51,529 nucleotides of DNA, taken from contig CAJOKR010000011.1 of the NCBI GenBank assembly GCA_905235135.1, positions 1-51,529 of the forward strand, in the 5' to 3' direction. The notes below the pieces were generated by a model. That model had not been told where the DNA came from. It saw only the letters and a program-made list of their open reading frames with translations, and ran no database searches. The translations under genes and the position numbers were made by a program. Numbering within the stretch: the stretch's first letter is position 1; each line of letters begins with the position of its first letter. The stretch comes from an uncultured Bacteroidales bacterium. GTDB taxonomy: Bacteria; Bacteroidota; Bacteroidia; Bacteroidales; WCHB1-69. Shown piece by piece: positions 8,538 to 16,267 of the stretch.

Positions 8538-8581
8538 CCCACCTCCATTCCGCCTGACGTTAGGAGGGCGGAACCTCGAAC
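8538..8581 (+). repeat. Family-2 hairpin element, copy A
   Basis: CCCACCTCCATTCCGCC, then loop TGACGTTAGGA, then GGGCGGAA and CCTCGAAC. The TTCCGCC/GGCGGAA arms form a hairpin. Nearly the same unit occurs at 43988-44031 and, inverted, at 12791-12829. Confidence 0.8.
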
Positions 8582-8603
8582 ATCACCTACGCACTACCAT
8601 ACC

Positions 8604-8629
8604 CCGACGTTAGGAGGGCGGAACCTCAA
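8604..8629 (+). repeat. Family-2 element, partial copy B at the tcdA 3' end
   Basis: CGACGTTAGGAGGGCGGAAC plus CTC repeats the right half of copy A, 23 bp downstream of it. The tcdA stop codon (TAA, 8610-8612) and last codons (VEVPPS) are read from this element on the minus strand. Confidence 0.75.
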
Positions 8630-9392
8630 CCAATCCACCCACAACTTCCTTAACAAGCATTCCCGCCAACATAAACCCAAAGATCGCCGTGATATGCGCC
8701 AAGGTGCCATTCGTCTGCACCTTGTGGAACTCGTCGGGAGTGTTGTCCTCGCAAATCGATTCTTCTTGGTTCTCAAGCACTTCCGGCGAATAGACGCACT
8801 GAAACTTGCGCTGCGGAAACTGCTTCCAATGCTTGAACTTCTTACGGAGACCGCGAGCCAGCGGGCAATATTGCACCTTCCAAAACTCCGCAACACGAAT
8901 CTTCGTGGGGTCGAGTTTGAGGGCCGAACCCATGGAGGAGAGCAGCGTGACGGGCAGGCTGGTGGCGTGAAGGATGAGGTGAGCCTTGGGCGAGAGGCTG
9001 TCAATGGCATCAATGACGAAATCGTAGTCTTCGAGATGGAACGAATCGGCGGTGGTGGCGTCATAGACCTCCGCACGGGTGGTGATTTCGGCTTCGGGGT
9101 TGATGGTGAGCAACCTTTCCCGCAACACCTCTACCTTCAGCTGACCTACCGTTTCGATGGTGGCCTGCACCTGTCGGTTGAGGTTGGTGACATTTACTGT
9201 GTCGCAATCGACAAGAGTGAGATTGCGGATGCCGCTGCGGACGAGGCTTTCGGCGCACCAGCCACCGACGCCGCCCACACCGAAGAGGATAACCCGCACA
9301 GTGGCGAGCCGTGCCATAGCTTCGGATCCCAACAACCGCTCGGTACGGTCGAATATCGTAGGGGTGTTGTATGTCTGATTCTCCATCGTCAA
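8610..9392 (-). CDS. tcdA: tRNA threonylcarbamoyladenosine dehydratase (E1-like)
   Basis: ThiF/E1-family ATP-dependent enzyme that cyclises t6A37 to ct6A in tRNAs. 260 residues. The ATP-binding GVGGVGG is at 38-44, LVDCDTV at 60-66 and LNRQ at 71-74. Later segments DYDFVIDAIDSLSPK and PTKIRVAEFWKVQYCPLARGLRKK match TcdA/CsdL rather than ThiF or MoeB. The start overlaps the stop of the upstream unknown gene by 4 bp (ATGA), indicating translational coupling. The last six codons and stop come from a family-2 repeat, so the native C-terminus may have been replaced. Confidence 0.9.
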   Translation of the reverse strand: MTMENQTYNTPTIFDRTERLLGSEAMARLATVRVILFGVGGVGGWCAESLVRSGIRNLTLVDCDTVNVTNLNRQVQATIETVGQLKVEVLRERLLTINPEAEITTRAEVYDATTADSFHLEDYDFVIDAIDSLSPKAHLILHATSLPVTLLSSMGSALKLDPTKIRVAEFWKVQYCPLARGLRKKFKHWKQFPQRKFQCVYSPEVLENQEESICEDNTPDEFHKVQTNGTLAHITAIFGFMLAGMLVKEVVGGLVEVPPS

Positions 9393-10108
9393 AAGTCCTC
9401 CCTTCGTAGTAACGAGCTTATAATCATACGATTGTCCTCCATCGGGAATTTCAGCTTGCCGTAATTGGCCTCCGCAACCGACATCTTATGATGCAGTTTC
9501 TGGAAAATCTTCTTCCGCCGGTAAGCCTTAATCGCTGCCTCGGACTCATAATATATATATTGTATGAAATCAAGCACCTGACGACTCTTTTTCTGACTTT
9601 GGGCAATAAGCTGCGGGGTGTTCTGGCATAGAATCCGATTGTCGGCCAGTTTCGGGAGCAATTCAACGTAATCCTCCATGTCAGCCTCCTTGTCGGCGGA
9701 AAGCAACAGTACGAAATCGGCCTGCGGATAGGAGAATGGTATCTTAACAAGTCCCTGGTTGTTAAAAAGATAATAGTCATCTTCAAATAGCAGACCGCCC
9801 AGAAGCGGATTCTGCTGATCCAAGGAGAGGTCCATCGGGGCGGTCACGTGGTTGGCGAGAATCACCAAATTGATGTCAAAATCCTGATTGAAACAGGTAT
9901 AGTACATCGGGAACGAGAGGTCGGGATGAATATCCTCCAATTTGATGCCGCCGATGTAAGATATCGGACGTTTGAGCTGCCGCGATGCCTGATTGGCGAA
10001 GGAAAAATGCGTCAACGGGGACTTCACCCAGCAGAGCCAGTAATTTTTGGCACTGCCGAACGTGTCCAACGAGATGACACTTGCGTCATTCTTCCTTCTG
10101 GCGGCCAT
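9389..10108 (-). CDS. Conserved hypothetical protein in the sod-tcdA operon
   Basis: 239 residues; I do not recognise the family. No signal peptide or membrane helix is visible. The middle has alternating hydrophobic strands (DINLVILANH, ADFVLLLSAD) and the C-terminal third is lysine-rich and helical (IKAYRRKKIFQKLHHK), which could bind nucleic acid, though this is a guess. The ATG at 10108 is 8 bp after the sod stop, and the gene overlaps tcdA by 4 bp, so it is certainly in one transcript with both. That context hints at stress or tRNA biology, no more. Confidence 0.7.
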   Translation of the reverse strand: MAARRKNDASVISLDTFGSAKNYWLCWVKSPLTHFSFANQASRQLKRPISYIGGIKLEDIHPDLSFPMYYTCFNQDFDINLVILANHVTAPMDLSLDQQNPLLGGLLFEDDYYLFNNQGLVKIPFSYPQADFVLLLSADKEADMEDYVELLPKLADNRILCQNTPQLIAQSQKKSRQVLDFIQYIYYESEAAIKAYRRKKIFQKLHHKMSVAEANYGKLKFPMEDNRMIISSLLRREDF

Positions 10109-10116
10109 AACCTACT

Positions 10117-10731
10117 CTATTTCAGCACTTCCTGATAACGGTTTTCGATTACGGTCCAGTCGAGGATTTTGCTGAGATCCTTGAGCTGGTCGGCGCGACG
10201 GTTCTGGTAGTCGAGGTAATAGGCGTGCTCCCAAACATCGAAGGTGAGCAGCGGATGAAGCCCATGCTGGAGCGGGTTGCCGGCGTTGGGTTCCTGCGTA
10301 ATCTGCAGCTTGCCCTGATCATCGGCGGCGAGCCACACCCAACCGGAGCCGAACAGCGAGACACCCTTCTGCACAAACTCCGTCATAAAGGCCTCGAAAG
10401 AGCCGAAGTCGCGGTCAATAGCGGCGGCAAGAGGTCCCGTCGGGGTAGTTTTGGCAGGTTTCGGGGAGAACTGCAGGAAGTACAGGTTGTGGTTGAGGGT
10501 CTGGCCGGCGTTGTTGCGCACTCCGCCCTCGGACTTTACCACGACCTCTTCGAGCGACAGATTCTCGAACGGGGTGCCGGGCAGCGCGGCGTTGAGGTTG
10601 TTCACGTATGCCTGGAGGTGCTTGCCGTGATGGAAGCGGATGGTTTCCACCGAAATCACCGGCGCAAGCGCGTCTTCCGCGTAAGGCAGCGCCAAAAGTT
10701 CGAATTTTCCGTTAGTGGGATTGGTAATCAT
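10117..10731 (-). CDS. sodB: Superoxide dismutase, Fe/Mn family
   Basis: Dismutates superoxide; 204 residues. Metal ligands by alignment from memory with E. coli SodB are His34 (FHHGKH), His81 (LNHNLYF), Asp165 and His169 (DVWEHAYYLDY). Gln77 in NNAGQ is at the Fe-type Gln69 position; in this phylum such enzymes can be cambialistic. The start is ATG 10731. The longer frame to 10761 begins within the -7 promoter element and would lie upstream of the transcript. First gene of a sod-unknown-tcdA operon, divergent from the porin. Confidence 0.96.
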   Translation of the reverse strand: MITNPTNGKFELLALPYAEDALAPVISVETIRFHHGKHLQAYVNNLNAALPGTPFENLSLEEVVVKSEGGVRNNAGQTLNHNLYFLQFSPKPAKTTPTGPLAAAIDRDFGSFEAFMTEFVQKGVSLFGSGWVWLAADDQGKLQITQEPNAGNPLQHGLHPLLTFDVWEHAYYLDYQNRRADQLKDLSKILDWTVIENRYQEVLK

Positions 10732-10758
10732 ACATTTAGATTTTGATGAAAGAAAGCG

Positions 10759-10766
10759 CAAAGATA
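10759..10766 (-). promoter_or_regulatory. -7 promoter element of the sod operon
   Basis: Plus-strand CAAAGATA reads TATCTTTG on the minus strand, 28 bp upstream of the sod ATG at 10731. It decides the sod start. Confidence 0.6.
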
Positions 10767-10777
10767 CATTTTTTCAC

Positions 10778-10799
10778 TTTTGAAAAATATGTACATTTG
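10778..10799 (+). promoter_or_regulatory. Promoter of the porin gene
   Basis: TTTTG at 10778-10782 as a -33-like element and TACATTTG at 10792-10799 as the -7 element; the spacing is shorter than ideal. The porin ATG is at 10833. It is divergent from the sod promoter in a 101-bp gap. Confidence 0.5.
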
Positions 10800-10832
10800 C
10801 GCGAAAAAATCAAAATCGGAAATTGAATCCTA

Positions 10833-12746
10833 ATGCGCTACAAATCAGTCACATATATTATAATCGCACTGATCTTGACCTTTCTTTCGGGAAGGGTTCA
10901 GGCGCAGACGGAAGGTGAATCGGGCGGTCAACGCCACATCGACACGGCCATGGCCATTTCGCCGGACTACTTGCCCACTCAAACGGCACAGTTCCCCACT
11001 ATCAATTTCAATCCACTGATTTACAAACCGATAGACACTTCTATCGTACATATCGCCGAATACGACCCGCTGCTGCGGACGGAGAACATGTACCAGTCGT
11101 TGGGCATCAACGGGCAGGCGCACAAGAATATGGTTTTCGAGCTCAATCATCAGATGGGTTTCACGTGGATGACCCTGCCCTACCCTCTCTATTTCAAGAA
11201 GATGTCGGATTTGAAGATTTACGACCTCGAAACTTCCTATACCAACATCGACTTCACCTACGGTGTAATGACCGAATACACCTTCCGGGCCACGCACGCG
11301 CAAAAGGTGCGGCAAGCTGATTTCACCGTCGATCTTGATGGCGCGAGTAACAAAGGCTACTTCCTCCATCAGGAGCTTAACCGACTGACGCTCAACGCCA
11401 CCGCCCGCTATGAAACCCCCAAAAAAATCTACGGCTTCGTGTTCGCCTACATTTTCAACCATGCCATATTCTCCGAAAACGGCGGTTTGGAGCACTGTGA
11501 CGACTTCACCGAGCGCGATTCCCGCGACACGTCCCAAGTCATCACCAAAGACCTCGGCAGCTTCGCAGTAATGTTCAGCAACGCGAAGACACACATCAAC
11601 ACCCATAGTGCACAGTTGCTTAACTACGTGAATATCAAAGACAAGCAAGGGCATTACTTCGGCACATTCAGCCACACCTTTGACTTCCACCATCAAATCA
11701 ACCAGTTCACTGACTATAATCTAAACGACGCGTTCTACGTCAACCGCTACTACATCAATACCGACACCACCAACGACTCGCTGCGGTTCTATTCGATTGC
11801 AAACACGCTGCAGTGGTCGAACTACAGCCCCGTTGATACCATCAGTGGGCAGCCCTACTTTTTCCGGTTCGCAGGCGGCTTGCGCCACGAATACGCGAAC
11901 TTGAACGTTCCCCGCCTTTCCGACAACAGCTTAACCCTGTTCGCCCGCACCACCATCCGGCTTTTCAAGGTGTGGGAGATTTACGGCAACATCTCCTACA
12001 GTCTGTTCGGCTACACCCAAAACGACGCCCTCGCGCGTGCCGGATTCCGGTTCACCATCAACCCGAAGCACCGCAACTACTTGGGTTTCGAGGCTTCGTT
12101 CGGCCGCTACGCCCCCGACTATCTCCTCAGCCATTATTTCGGCAACAATAACTGCTGGGACACCACGTGGCGCAAGCAGAACATCTTCAGGGCCAGCGCC
12201 TACTGGACCATTTTCGACTACAAGGTGGGAATCAACTTCTACAACTTAGGGCGGTACGTCTTCCTCAACAGCGAATACGAGCCCATGCAGCTGGAGAAGA
12301 TGACGCAGGTACTGCAGCTGCGAATTTCGGTCCCCGTGCGTACGAAGCACTTCGCCATCGACGCTGACCTGGCCGTGCAGCACTCCACGCAGAAGTTCGT
12401 CACGGTGCCGCTGTTCGCCGGCAAGCTCAGCGCCCTCTACACCACCCTTATCTTCAAAAAGAAGCTGCGTTTCCAAGTGGGCGTGGACATCTGGTACAAC
12501 ACCCAATACTACGCCGACGGCTACAACCCCATACTCCACCAGTTTTACAGTCAGCAGTACTCCTCCGTCGGCAACTACCTGTATGTCAACGCGCACCTCG
12601 CTATCCGGGTCAAGCGGACCTCTTTCTTCGTGCGCGGCGGCAACCTCCTCGCCGGACTCTTCAGCTTCCACTACATCACCACCCCCAACTATCCCATGCA
12701 GGGCAGAAACTTCGAGGTGGGCGTGAATTGGAAGTTCTATGATTAG
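10833..12746 (+). CDS. Putative beta-barrel porin (Porin_10-like)
   Basis: Outer-membrane protein of 637 residues with an N-terminal signal peptide (hydrophobic about 8-20, cleavage near VQA-Q at about 25). The remainder has the alternating aromatic/polar pattern of transmembrane beta strands, with many Tyr/Phe/Asn-rich segments (KVGINFYNLGRYVF, YLYVNAHLAIRV). The overall architecture recalls the 'putative porin' family common in Bacteroidota; no substrate is suggested. No TonB-dependent plug or carboxypeptidase-like domain is seen. Monocistronic with its own promoter; downstream lie repeats and then fumC. Confidence 0.75.
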   Translation: MRYKSVTYIIIALILTFLSGRVQAQTEGESGGQRHIDTAMAISPDYLPTQTAQFPTINFNPLIYKPIDTSIVHIAEYDPLLRTENMYQSLGINGQAHKNMVFELNHQMGFTWMTLPYPLYFKKMSDLKIYDLETSYTNIDFTYGVMTEYTFRATHAQKVRQADFTVDLDGASNKGYFLHQELNRLTLNATARYETPKKIYGFVFAYIFNHAIFSENGGLEHCDDFTERDSRDTSQVITKDLGSFAVMFSNAKTHINTHSAQLLNYVNIKDKQGHYFGTFSHTFDFHHQINQFTDYNLNDAFYVNRYYINTDTTNDSLRFYSIANTLQWSNYSPVDTISGQPYFFRFAGGLRHEYANLNVPRLSDNSLTLFARTTIRLFKVWEIYGNISYSLFGYTQNDALARAGFRFTINPKHRNYLGFEASFGRYAPDYLLSHYFGNNNCWDTTWRKQNIFRASAYWTIFDYKVGINFYNLGRYVFLNSEYEPMQLEKMTQVLQLRISVPVRTKHFAIDADLAVQHSTQKFVTVPLFAGKLSALYTTLIFKKKLRFQVGVDIWYNTQYYADGYNPILHQFYSQQYSSVGNYLYVNAHLAIRVKRTSFFVRGGNLLAGLFSFHYITTPNYPMQGRNFEVGVNWKFYD

Positions 12747-12766
12747 ACGTAAGACTTGAGACTTAA

Positions 12767-12829
12767 GAGCTGCGTGCCCTGGCGAGTCGGAGATTCCGTC
12801 CTCTTTACGTCGGACGGAATGTAGGTGGG
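12767..12829 (-). repeat. Family-2 hairpin element, inverted copy C, with possible family-1 remnant
   Basis: Read on the minus strand, 12791-12829 gives CCCACCTACATTCCGTCC, a short loop starting GACGT, then GGACGGAAT, matching copies A and D. The TTCCGTCC/GGACGGAA arms are perfect. Immediately beside it, 12769-12789 (GCTGCGTGCCCTGGCGAGTC) resembles a decayed family-1 core; that part is uncertain. Confidence 0.65.
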
Positions 12830-12871
12830 CATCAACAAACATAAACAGTAAACAGTAAACAATAAACCATA

Positions 12872-14242
12872 ATGGAATATAGAATTGAAAAAGACACTTT
12901 AGGCGAGATGCGCGTCGAGGCCGACAAGCTTTGGGGCGCGCAGACGCAACGGGCTATGGAGAACTTCCAAATCGGCAAGAAGCACATCCCCATCGAAATC
13001 ATCTATGGCATCGCAACGGCCAAGAAGGCGGCGGCATGCGCCAACTTCGACTGCGGCGTTCTGCCCGAGGAAAAACGCGACCTCATCGTGCGCGTGGTCG
13101 ATGAAATCACCAGCGGGCAGTGGGACGACCAATTCCCGCTGCACATCTGGCAGACCGGCTCAGGCACACAGACCAACATGAACGTCAACGAGGTGATCGC
13201 TCACCGGGCACAGCAGCTGCGCGGCGGTCAGCTCACCGACTACCCGCTGTTCCTCTCGCCCAACGACGACGTCAACAAATCGCAATCCACCAACGACATC
13301 TTCCCCACGGGCATGAGAATTGCCACGGCGAAGAGCATCCTCACGCGCACACTACCTGCATTGGAGCGCATGATGGAGACATACCGCGAGAAGGTCGCCG
13401 AATACGCCGACATCAAGAAAATCGGGCGCACCCACCTGATGGATGCCACCCCGTTGACCTTGGGCGACGAACTTTCTGGACACCTCTCACAGTTAGAGCA
13501 CGGTCACGAGGTTATCAAACAGAGCCTCAAGCACTTGATGGAGCTTCCCATCGGTGGCACGGCGGTCGGCAACGGCATCAACACCCCCAAGGGTTACGAC
13601 AAGATTGCGCTGCAATACATCAACCAGTTCACGGGGCTCGAATTCAGCAACTGCCCGAACAAGTTCGAGGCCATGGCCACCCACGACTCGCTGTGCGAAA
13701 TGTCGGGCGCGTTCAAGCGGCTGGCAGTCTCACTGATGAAGATCGCCAACGACTTCCGGCTACTGAATTCCGGTCCGCGATGCGGTTTCGGGGAGGTGAT
13801 CCTGCCCGCCAACGAACCCGGATCATCCATCATGCCCGGCAAGGTGAACCCCACGCAGTGCGAGGCCCTGTCGCAGGTCTGCTGTCAAGTCATCGGCAAC
13901 GATGTGGCCATTACCACCGGCGCCATGCAGGGACATCTGCAGCTCAACGTCTTCATGCCGCTCATCGGTCGCAACCTGCTGCAGTCGTCGCGGTTGTTAG
14001 CGGATGTCATCAACTCCTTCAACGACCACTGTCTCAAGGGGATAAAGCCCAACTTAGAGCGCATTTCCATGCACCTGCACAATTCGCTGATGCTGGTCAC
14101 GAAGCTGAACCCGCACATCGGCTACTACAACGCTGCAAAGATCGCGCAACACGCGCACGAGCATGGGCTCACGCTGCGCGAATCAGCCCTGGAATTGGGA
14201 CTCGTAAGCGCTGAAGATTTTGACAATTGGATGAAATTGTAA
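12872..14242 (+). CDS. fumC: Class II fumarate hydratase
   Basis: Iron-independent reversible hydration of fumarate to malate. 456 residues, standard for FumC. The family signature GSSIMPGKVN is at 317-326, and GSGTQTNMNVNEV and GRTHLMDATPLTLG (active-site His) are present, as is TNDIFPTGMRIA. The C-terminus keeps the usual helical domain. It is followed with no gap by the sensor kinase (stop TAA 14240-14242, kinase ATG 14243), so the two are presumably co-transcribed. Direct repeats of AAACAGT/AAACCAT (12842-12868) occupy the leader. Confidence 0.96.
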   Translation: MEYRIEKDTLGEMRVEADKLWGAQTQRAMENFQIGKKHIPIEIIYGIATAKKAAACANFDCGVLPEEKRDLIVRVVDEITSGQWDDQFPLHIWQTGSGTQTNMNVNEVIAHRAQQLRGGQLTDYPLFLSPNDDVNKSQSTNDIFPTGMRIATAKSILTRTLPALERMMETYREKVAEYADIKKIGRTHLMDATPLTLGDELSGHLSQLEHGHEVIKQSLKHLMELPIGGTAVGNGINTPKGYDKIALQYINQFTGLEFSNCPNKFEAMATHDSLCEMSGAFKRLAVSLMKIANDFRLLNSGPRCGFGEVILPANEPGSSIMPGKVNPTQCEALSQVCCQVIGNDVAITTGAMQGHLQLNVFMPLIGRNLLQSSRLLADVINSFNDHCLKGIKPNLERISMHLHNSLMLVTKLNPHIGYYNAAKIAQHAHEHGLTLRESALELGLVSAEDFDNWMKL

Positions 14243-15793
14243 ATGAAAAAACGCATCATCGTCACCCTGTTCATCTTGGTCGGTCTGTCGGCCATCCCGC
14301 TGATTATCGGCATCTTCTACCTATACACCGAGGCCGAGAAGGTGCAGCGTAGCATTTTCGTCAACGAGGTGCTGACGGCGGGCAACGCGGTGGTCGATCG
14401 CATCGACGCCACCATCAAGAACGACACGGCAGCGCTGTTCGAGGCTGAATCACAGAACGTGAGCAAGCATGACCTCGACACCCTGCACTTCGTCTCCATG
14501 CAGCAGACCCGCAAGTTCTTGATTGACAGCGTAAACAACCAGCCTATCGGGGTGATTAAGACCTCCATTTACTTCCAAGAGAACAACAGTCAGGTTGTCG
14601 CCAACGACACGGAGTACTTCACAGCGGCGTTCCGCAGGCTTTTCCCGCTCTACAACGAGCCGTGGGACCCGAAAACCTTTCAAAACGGCATCTCCAACAG
14701 CTTCAACATCAAGGACCAAAACCTGATCCAGATTGATAGCGCTACCTTAGAGCTATTAAACCTGGGAGCACTGCGCCTCATGATTTCGGAAGCCCTGAAA
14801 AACGAAAACATCGACTCCCGTTTCGACTTCGCGCTTTTCAACGCTTTCACCTCGCAGTTCGTCGTGCAACCGCAGTCCACCCCACTCGACCAGATGCTCA
14901 ACAGCGAATTCGTGTTCCTGCTCAAGTACAACGAGAAAATCAGTTCGCCTCACTACCTGATCATCCATTTTCCTACCGTGCGCGGCATCGTCTTCAAGCG
15001 GATGAGCAACATCATCATCCTGATTGTCGTCTTCTTCGTCATCACCTTCACAGTCGCATTTGTCGCGCTTTACTCGCTATACCGGCAGAAAAAAACGACG
15101 GAGGTCACCAACGACTTCATCAACAACGTCACGCACGAGTTTAAAACCCCGATTGCGACCATCTCCCTGGCCTGCGAGGTCTTAGCCGACCCCACCATGC
15201 TGGAAGACAAGGACATACGGGCCTCCTACGTGGAAATTATCAACGACGAGAACAACCGTCTGAAGGACATGGTGACCACCGTATTGGAGACGGCGCAGCT
15301 GCGCAAGGGACAGATCAAGATGAATGTGGAACTCCTTGACATGCACGAGCTTATCCAAAAGGTAACGGACAGTTTCGCGCTGTTGGTCAACTCGTCGAAC
15401 GGCACTCTGAGCGTCGCGCTGAACGCCGACCAACACCAGATTTTCGGCGACCGCACCCATCTGACCAACACGCTTACAAACTTGATTGAAAACGGCATCA
15501 AATACTCCACCGGCAGCCCCGAGATTTTGGTGAACACAATCTCCGACGGGAAGCATTTCATCGTCTCCGTTTCCGACAAGGGCATCGGCATCCCGCAGAC
15601 GGCCCTCGGAAAAATTTTCGACAACTTCTACCGCGTCCCGCACGGCAATATCCACAATGTCAAGGGTTACGGCCTCGGCTTAGGCTACGTAAAGAAAATC
15701 GTGCAGCTCCATCACGGCCGCATCGAGGTCCAGAGCGCGGAAGGCAAGGGCAGCACGTTCACGATCTATTTGCCGGTGAAGGCTGGGAAATAG
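14243..15793 (+). CDS. Sensor histidine kinase, RprX-like
   Basis: Membrane histidine kinase of 516 residues. Transmembrane helix 1 is about 6-27, a periplasmic sensor follows (about 28-253, no recognised domain), and helix 2 is about 255-279. There is no clear HAMP. The phospho-acceptor is His298 in NNVTHEFKTPIATI, the N-box is Asn417 (NLIENGIKYS), and the G boxes are DKGIGIP (445-451) and GYGLGLG (475-481). ATG abuts the fumC stop. No response regulator is adjacent; the RprY-like regulator at 6144 is the only candidate partner in the window. Pairing is an inference. Confidence 0.9.
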   Translation: MKKRIIVTLFILVGLSAIPLIIGIFYLYTEAEKVQRSIFVNEVLTAGNAVVDRIDATIKNDTAALFEAESQNVSKHDLDTLHFVSMQQTRKFLIDSVNNQPIGVIKTSIYFQENNSQVVANDTEYFTAAFRRLFPLYNEPWDPKTFQNGISNSFNIKDQNLIQIDSATLELLNLGALRLMISEALKNENIDSRFDFALFNAFTSQFVVQPQSTPLDQMLNSEFVFLLKYNEKISSPHYLIIHFPTVRGIVFKRMSNIIILIVVFFVITFTVAFVALYSLYRQKKTTEVTNDFINNVTHEFKTPIATISLACEVLADPTMLEDKDIRASYVEIINDENNRLKDMVTTVLETAQLRKGQIKMNVELLDMHELIQKVTDSFALLVNSSNGTLSVALNADQHQIFGDRTHLTNTLTNLIENGIKYSTGSPEILVNTISDGKHFIVSVSDKGIGIPQTALGKIFDNFYRVPHGNIHNVKGYGLGLGYVKKIVQLHHGRIEVQSAEGKGSTFTIYLPVKAGK

Positions 15794-15905
15794 GTCTCGT
15801 CATCTCCAACAAACTGCCATACAAATCCACACAATCGGACCTGACATCACCGTGCTTTCCAGCGAATCGGTCTGGTTTGCTGTATTTGGGATTTGAATTT
15901 CATCC

Positions 15906-16267
15906 TTAATCGTTTTGCCTTGCTCTATACTTCTGTCTAGGATGATTGGGGATGCTCTCATACATTTTTTCAAGAATATCTGTCATTCGAGGCAAGACTT
16001 CGTTTCCAAGATAATTCCTATCTCGTTCAATAAAAGAGGATATATCATCCAGTGTGCGCCATTCAGTACAATAATCAAGAATTTTTTTCTTAACTCTTCC
16101 TTTGAATAATGTCTTTTTGTGGTTGCAACCTTTTGATCCGAGGTTGCAACCTTTTGGTTTGAGGTTGCAACCTTTCGGTCCGAAGTTGCAACCTTTTGAC
16201 TCGAGGTTGCAACCTTTCCCATTTGAGGCATGTCAACACCATACAAATGATGTTTTTGAAAGTGCAA
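15906..16267 (-). pseudogene. Frameshifted C-terminal remnant of an AAA-4/AlbA-type DNA-binding protein
   Basis: On the minus strand from about 16267 the frame reads five KVATS(D/S)xx repeats, then YSKEELRKK. After that a one-base loss in an A7 run (plus-strand T7 at 16082-16088) breaks it. Restoring one A continues as ILDYCTEWRTLDDISS, then NYLGNEVLPRM and IPNHPRQKYRA to a TAA at 15906-15908. This is the winged-helix C-terminus typical of Bacteroidota ATP-binding, Schlafen/AlbA-like regulators (family assignment from memory). The N-terminal domains are absent: upstream the sequence switches to an unrelated gene remnant on the other strand. Confidence 0.65.

Noticed and set aside
16121-16214. 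CRISPR array
   Set aside because: Period is 21 bp with 10-bp palindromes and 11-bp near-identical spacers in a coding frame; no cas genes.
16102-16225. N-terminal LQPFDPR repeats of the restriction fragment as a real protein domain
   Set aside because: They are the antisense reading of the KVATS repeats of the minus-strand remnant, which continues into a recognisable winged helix after frameshift repair.
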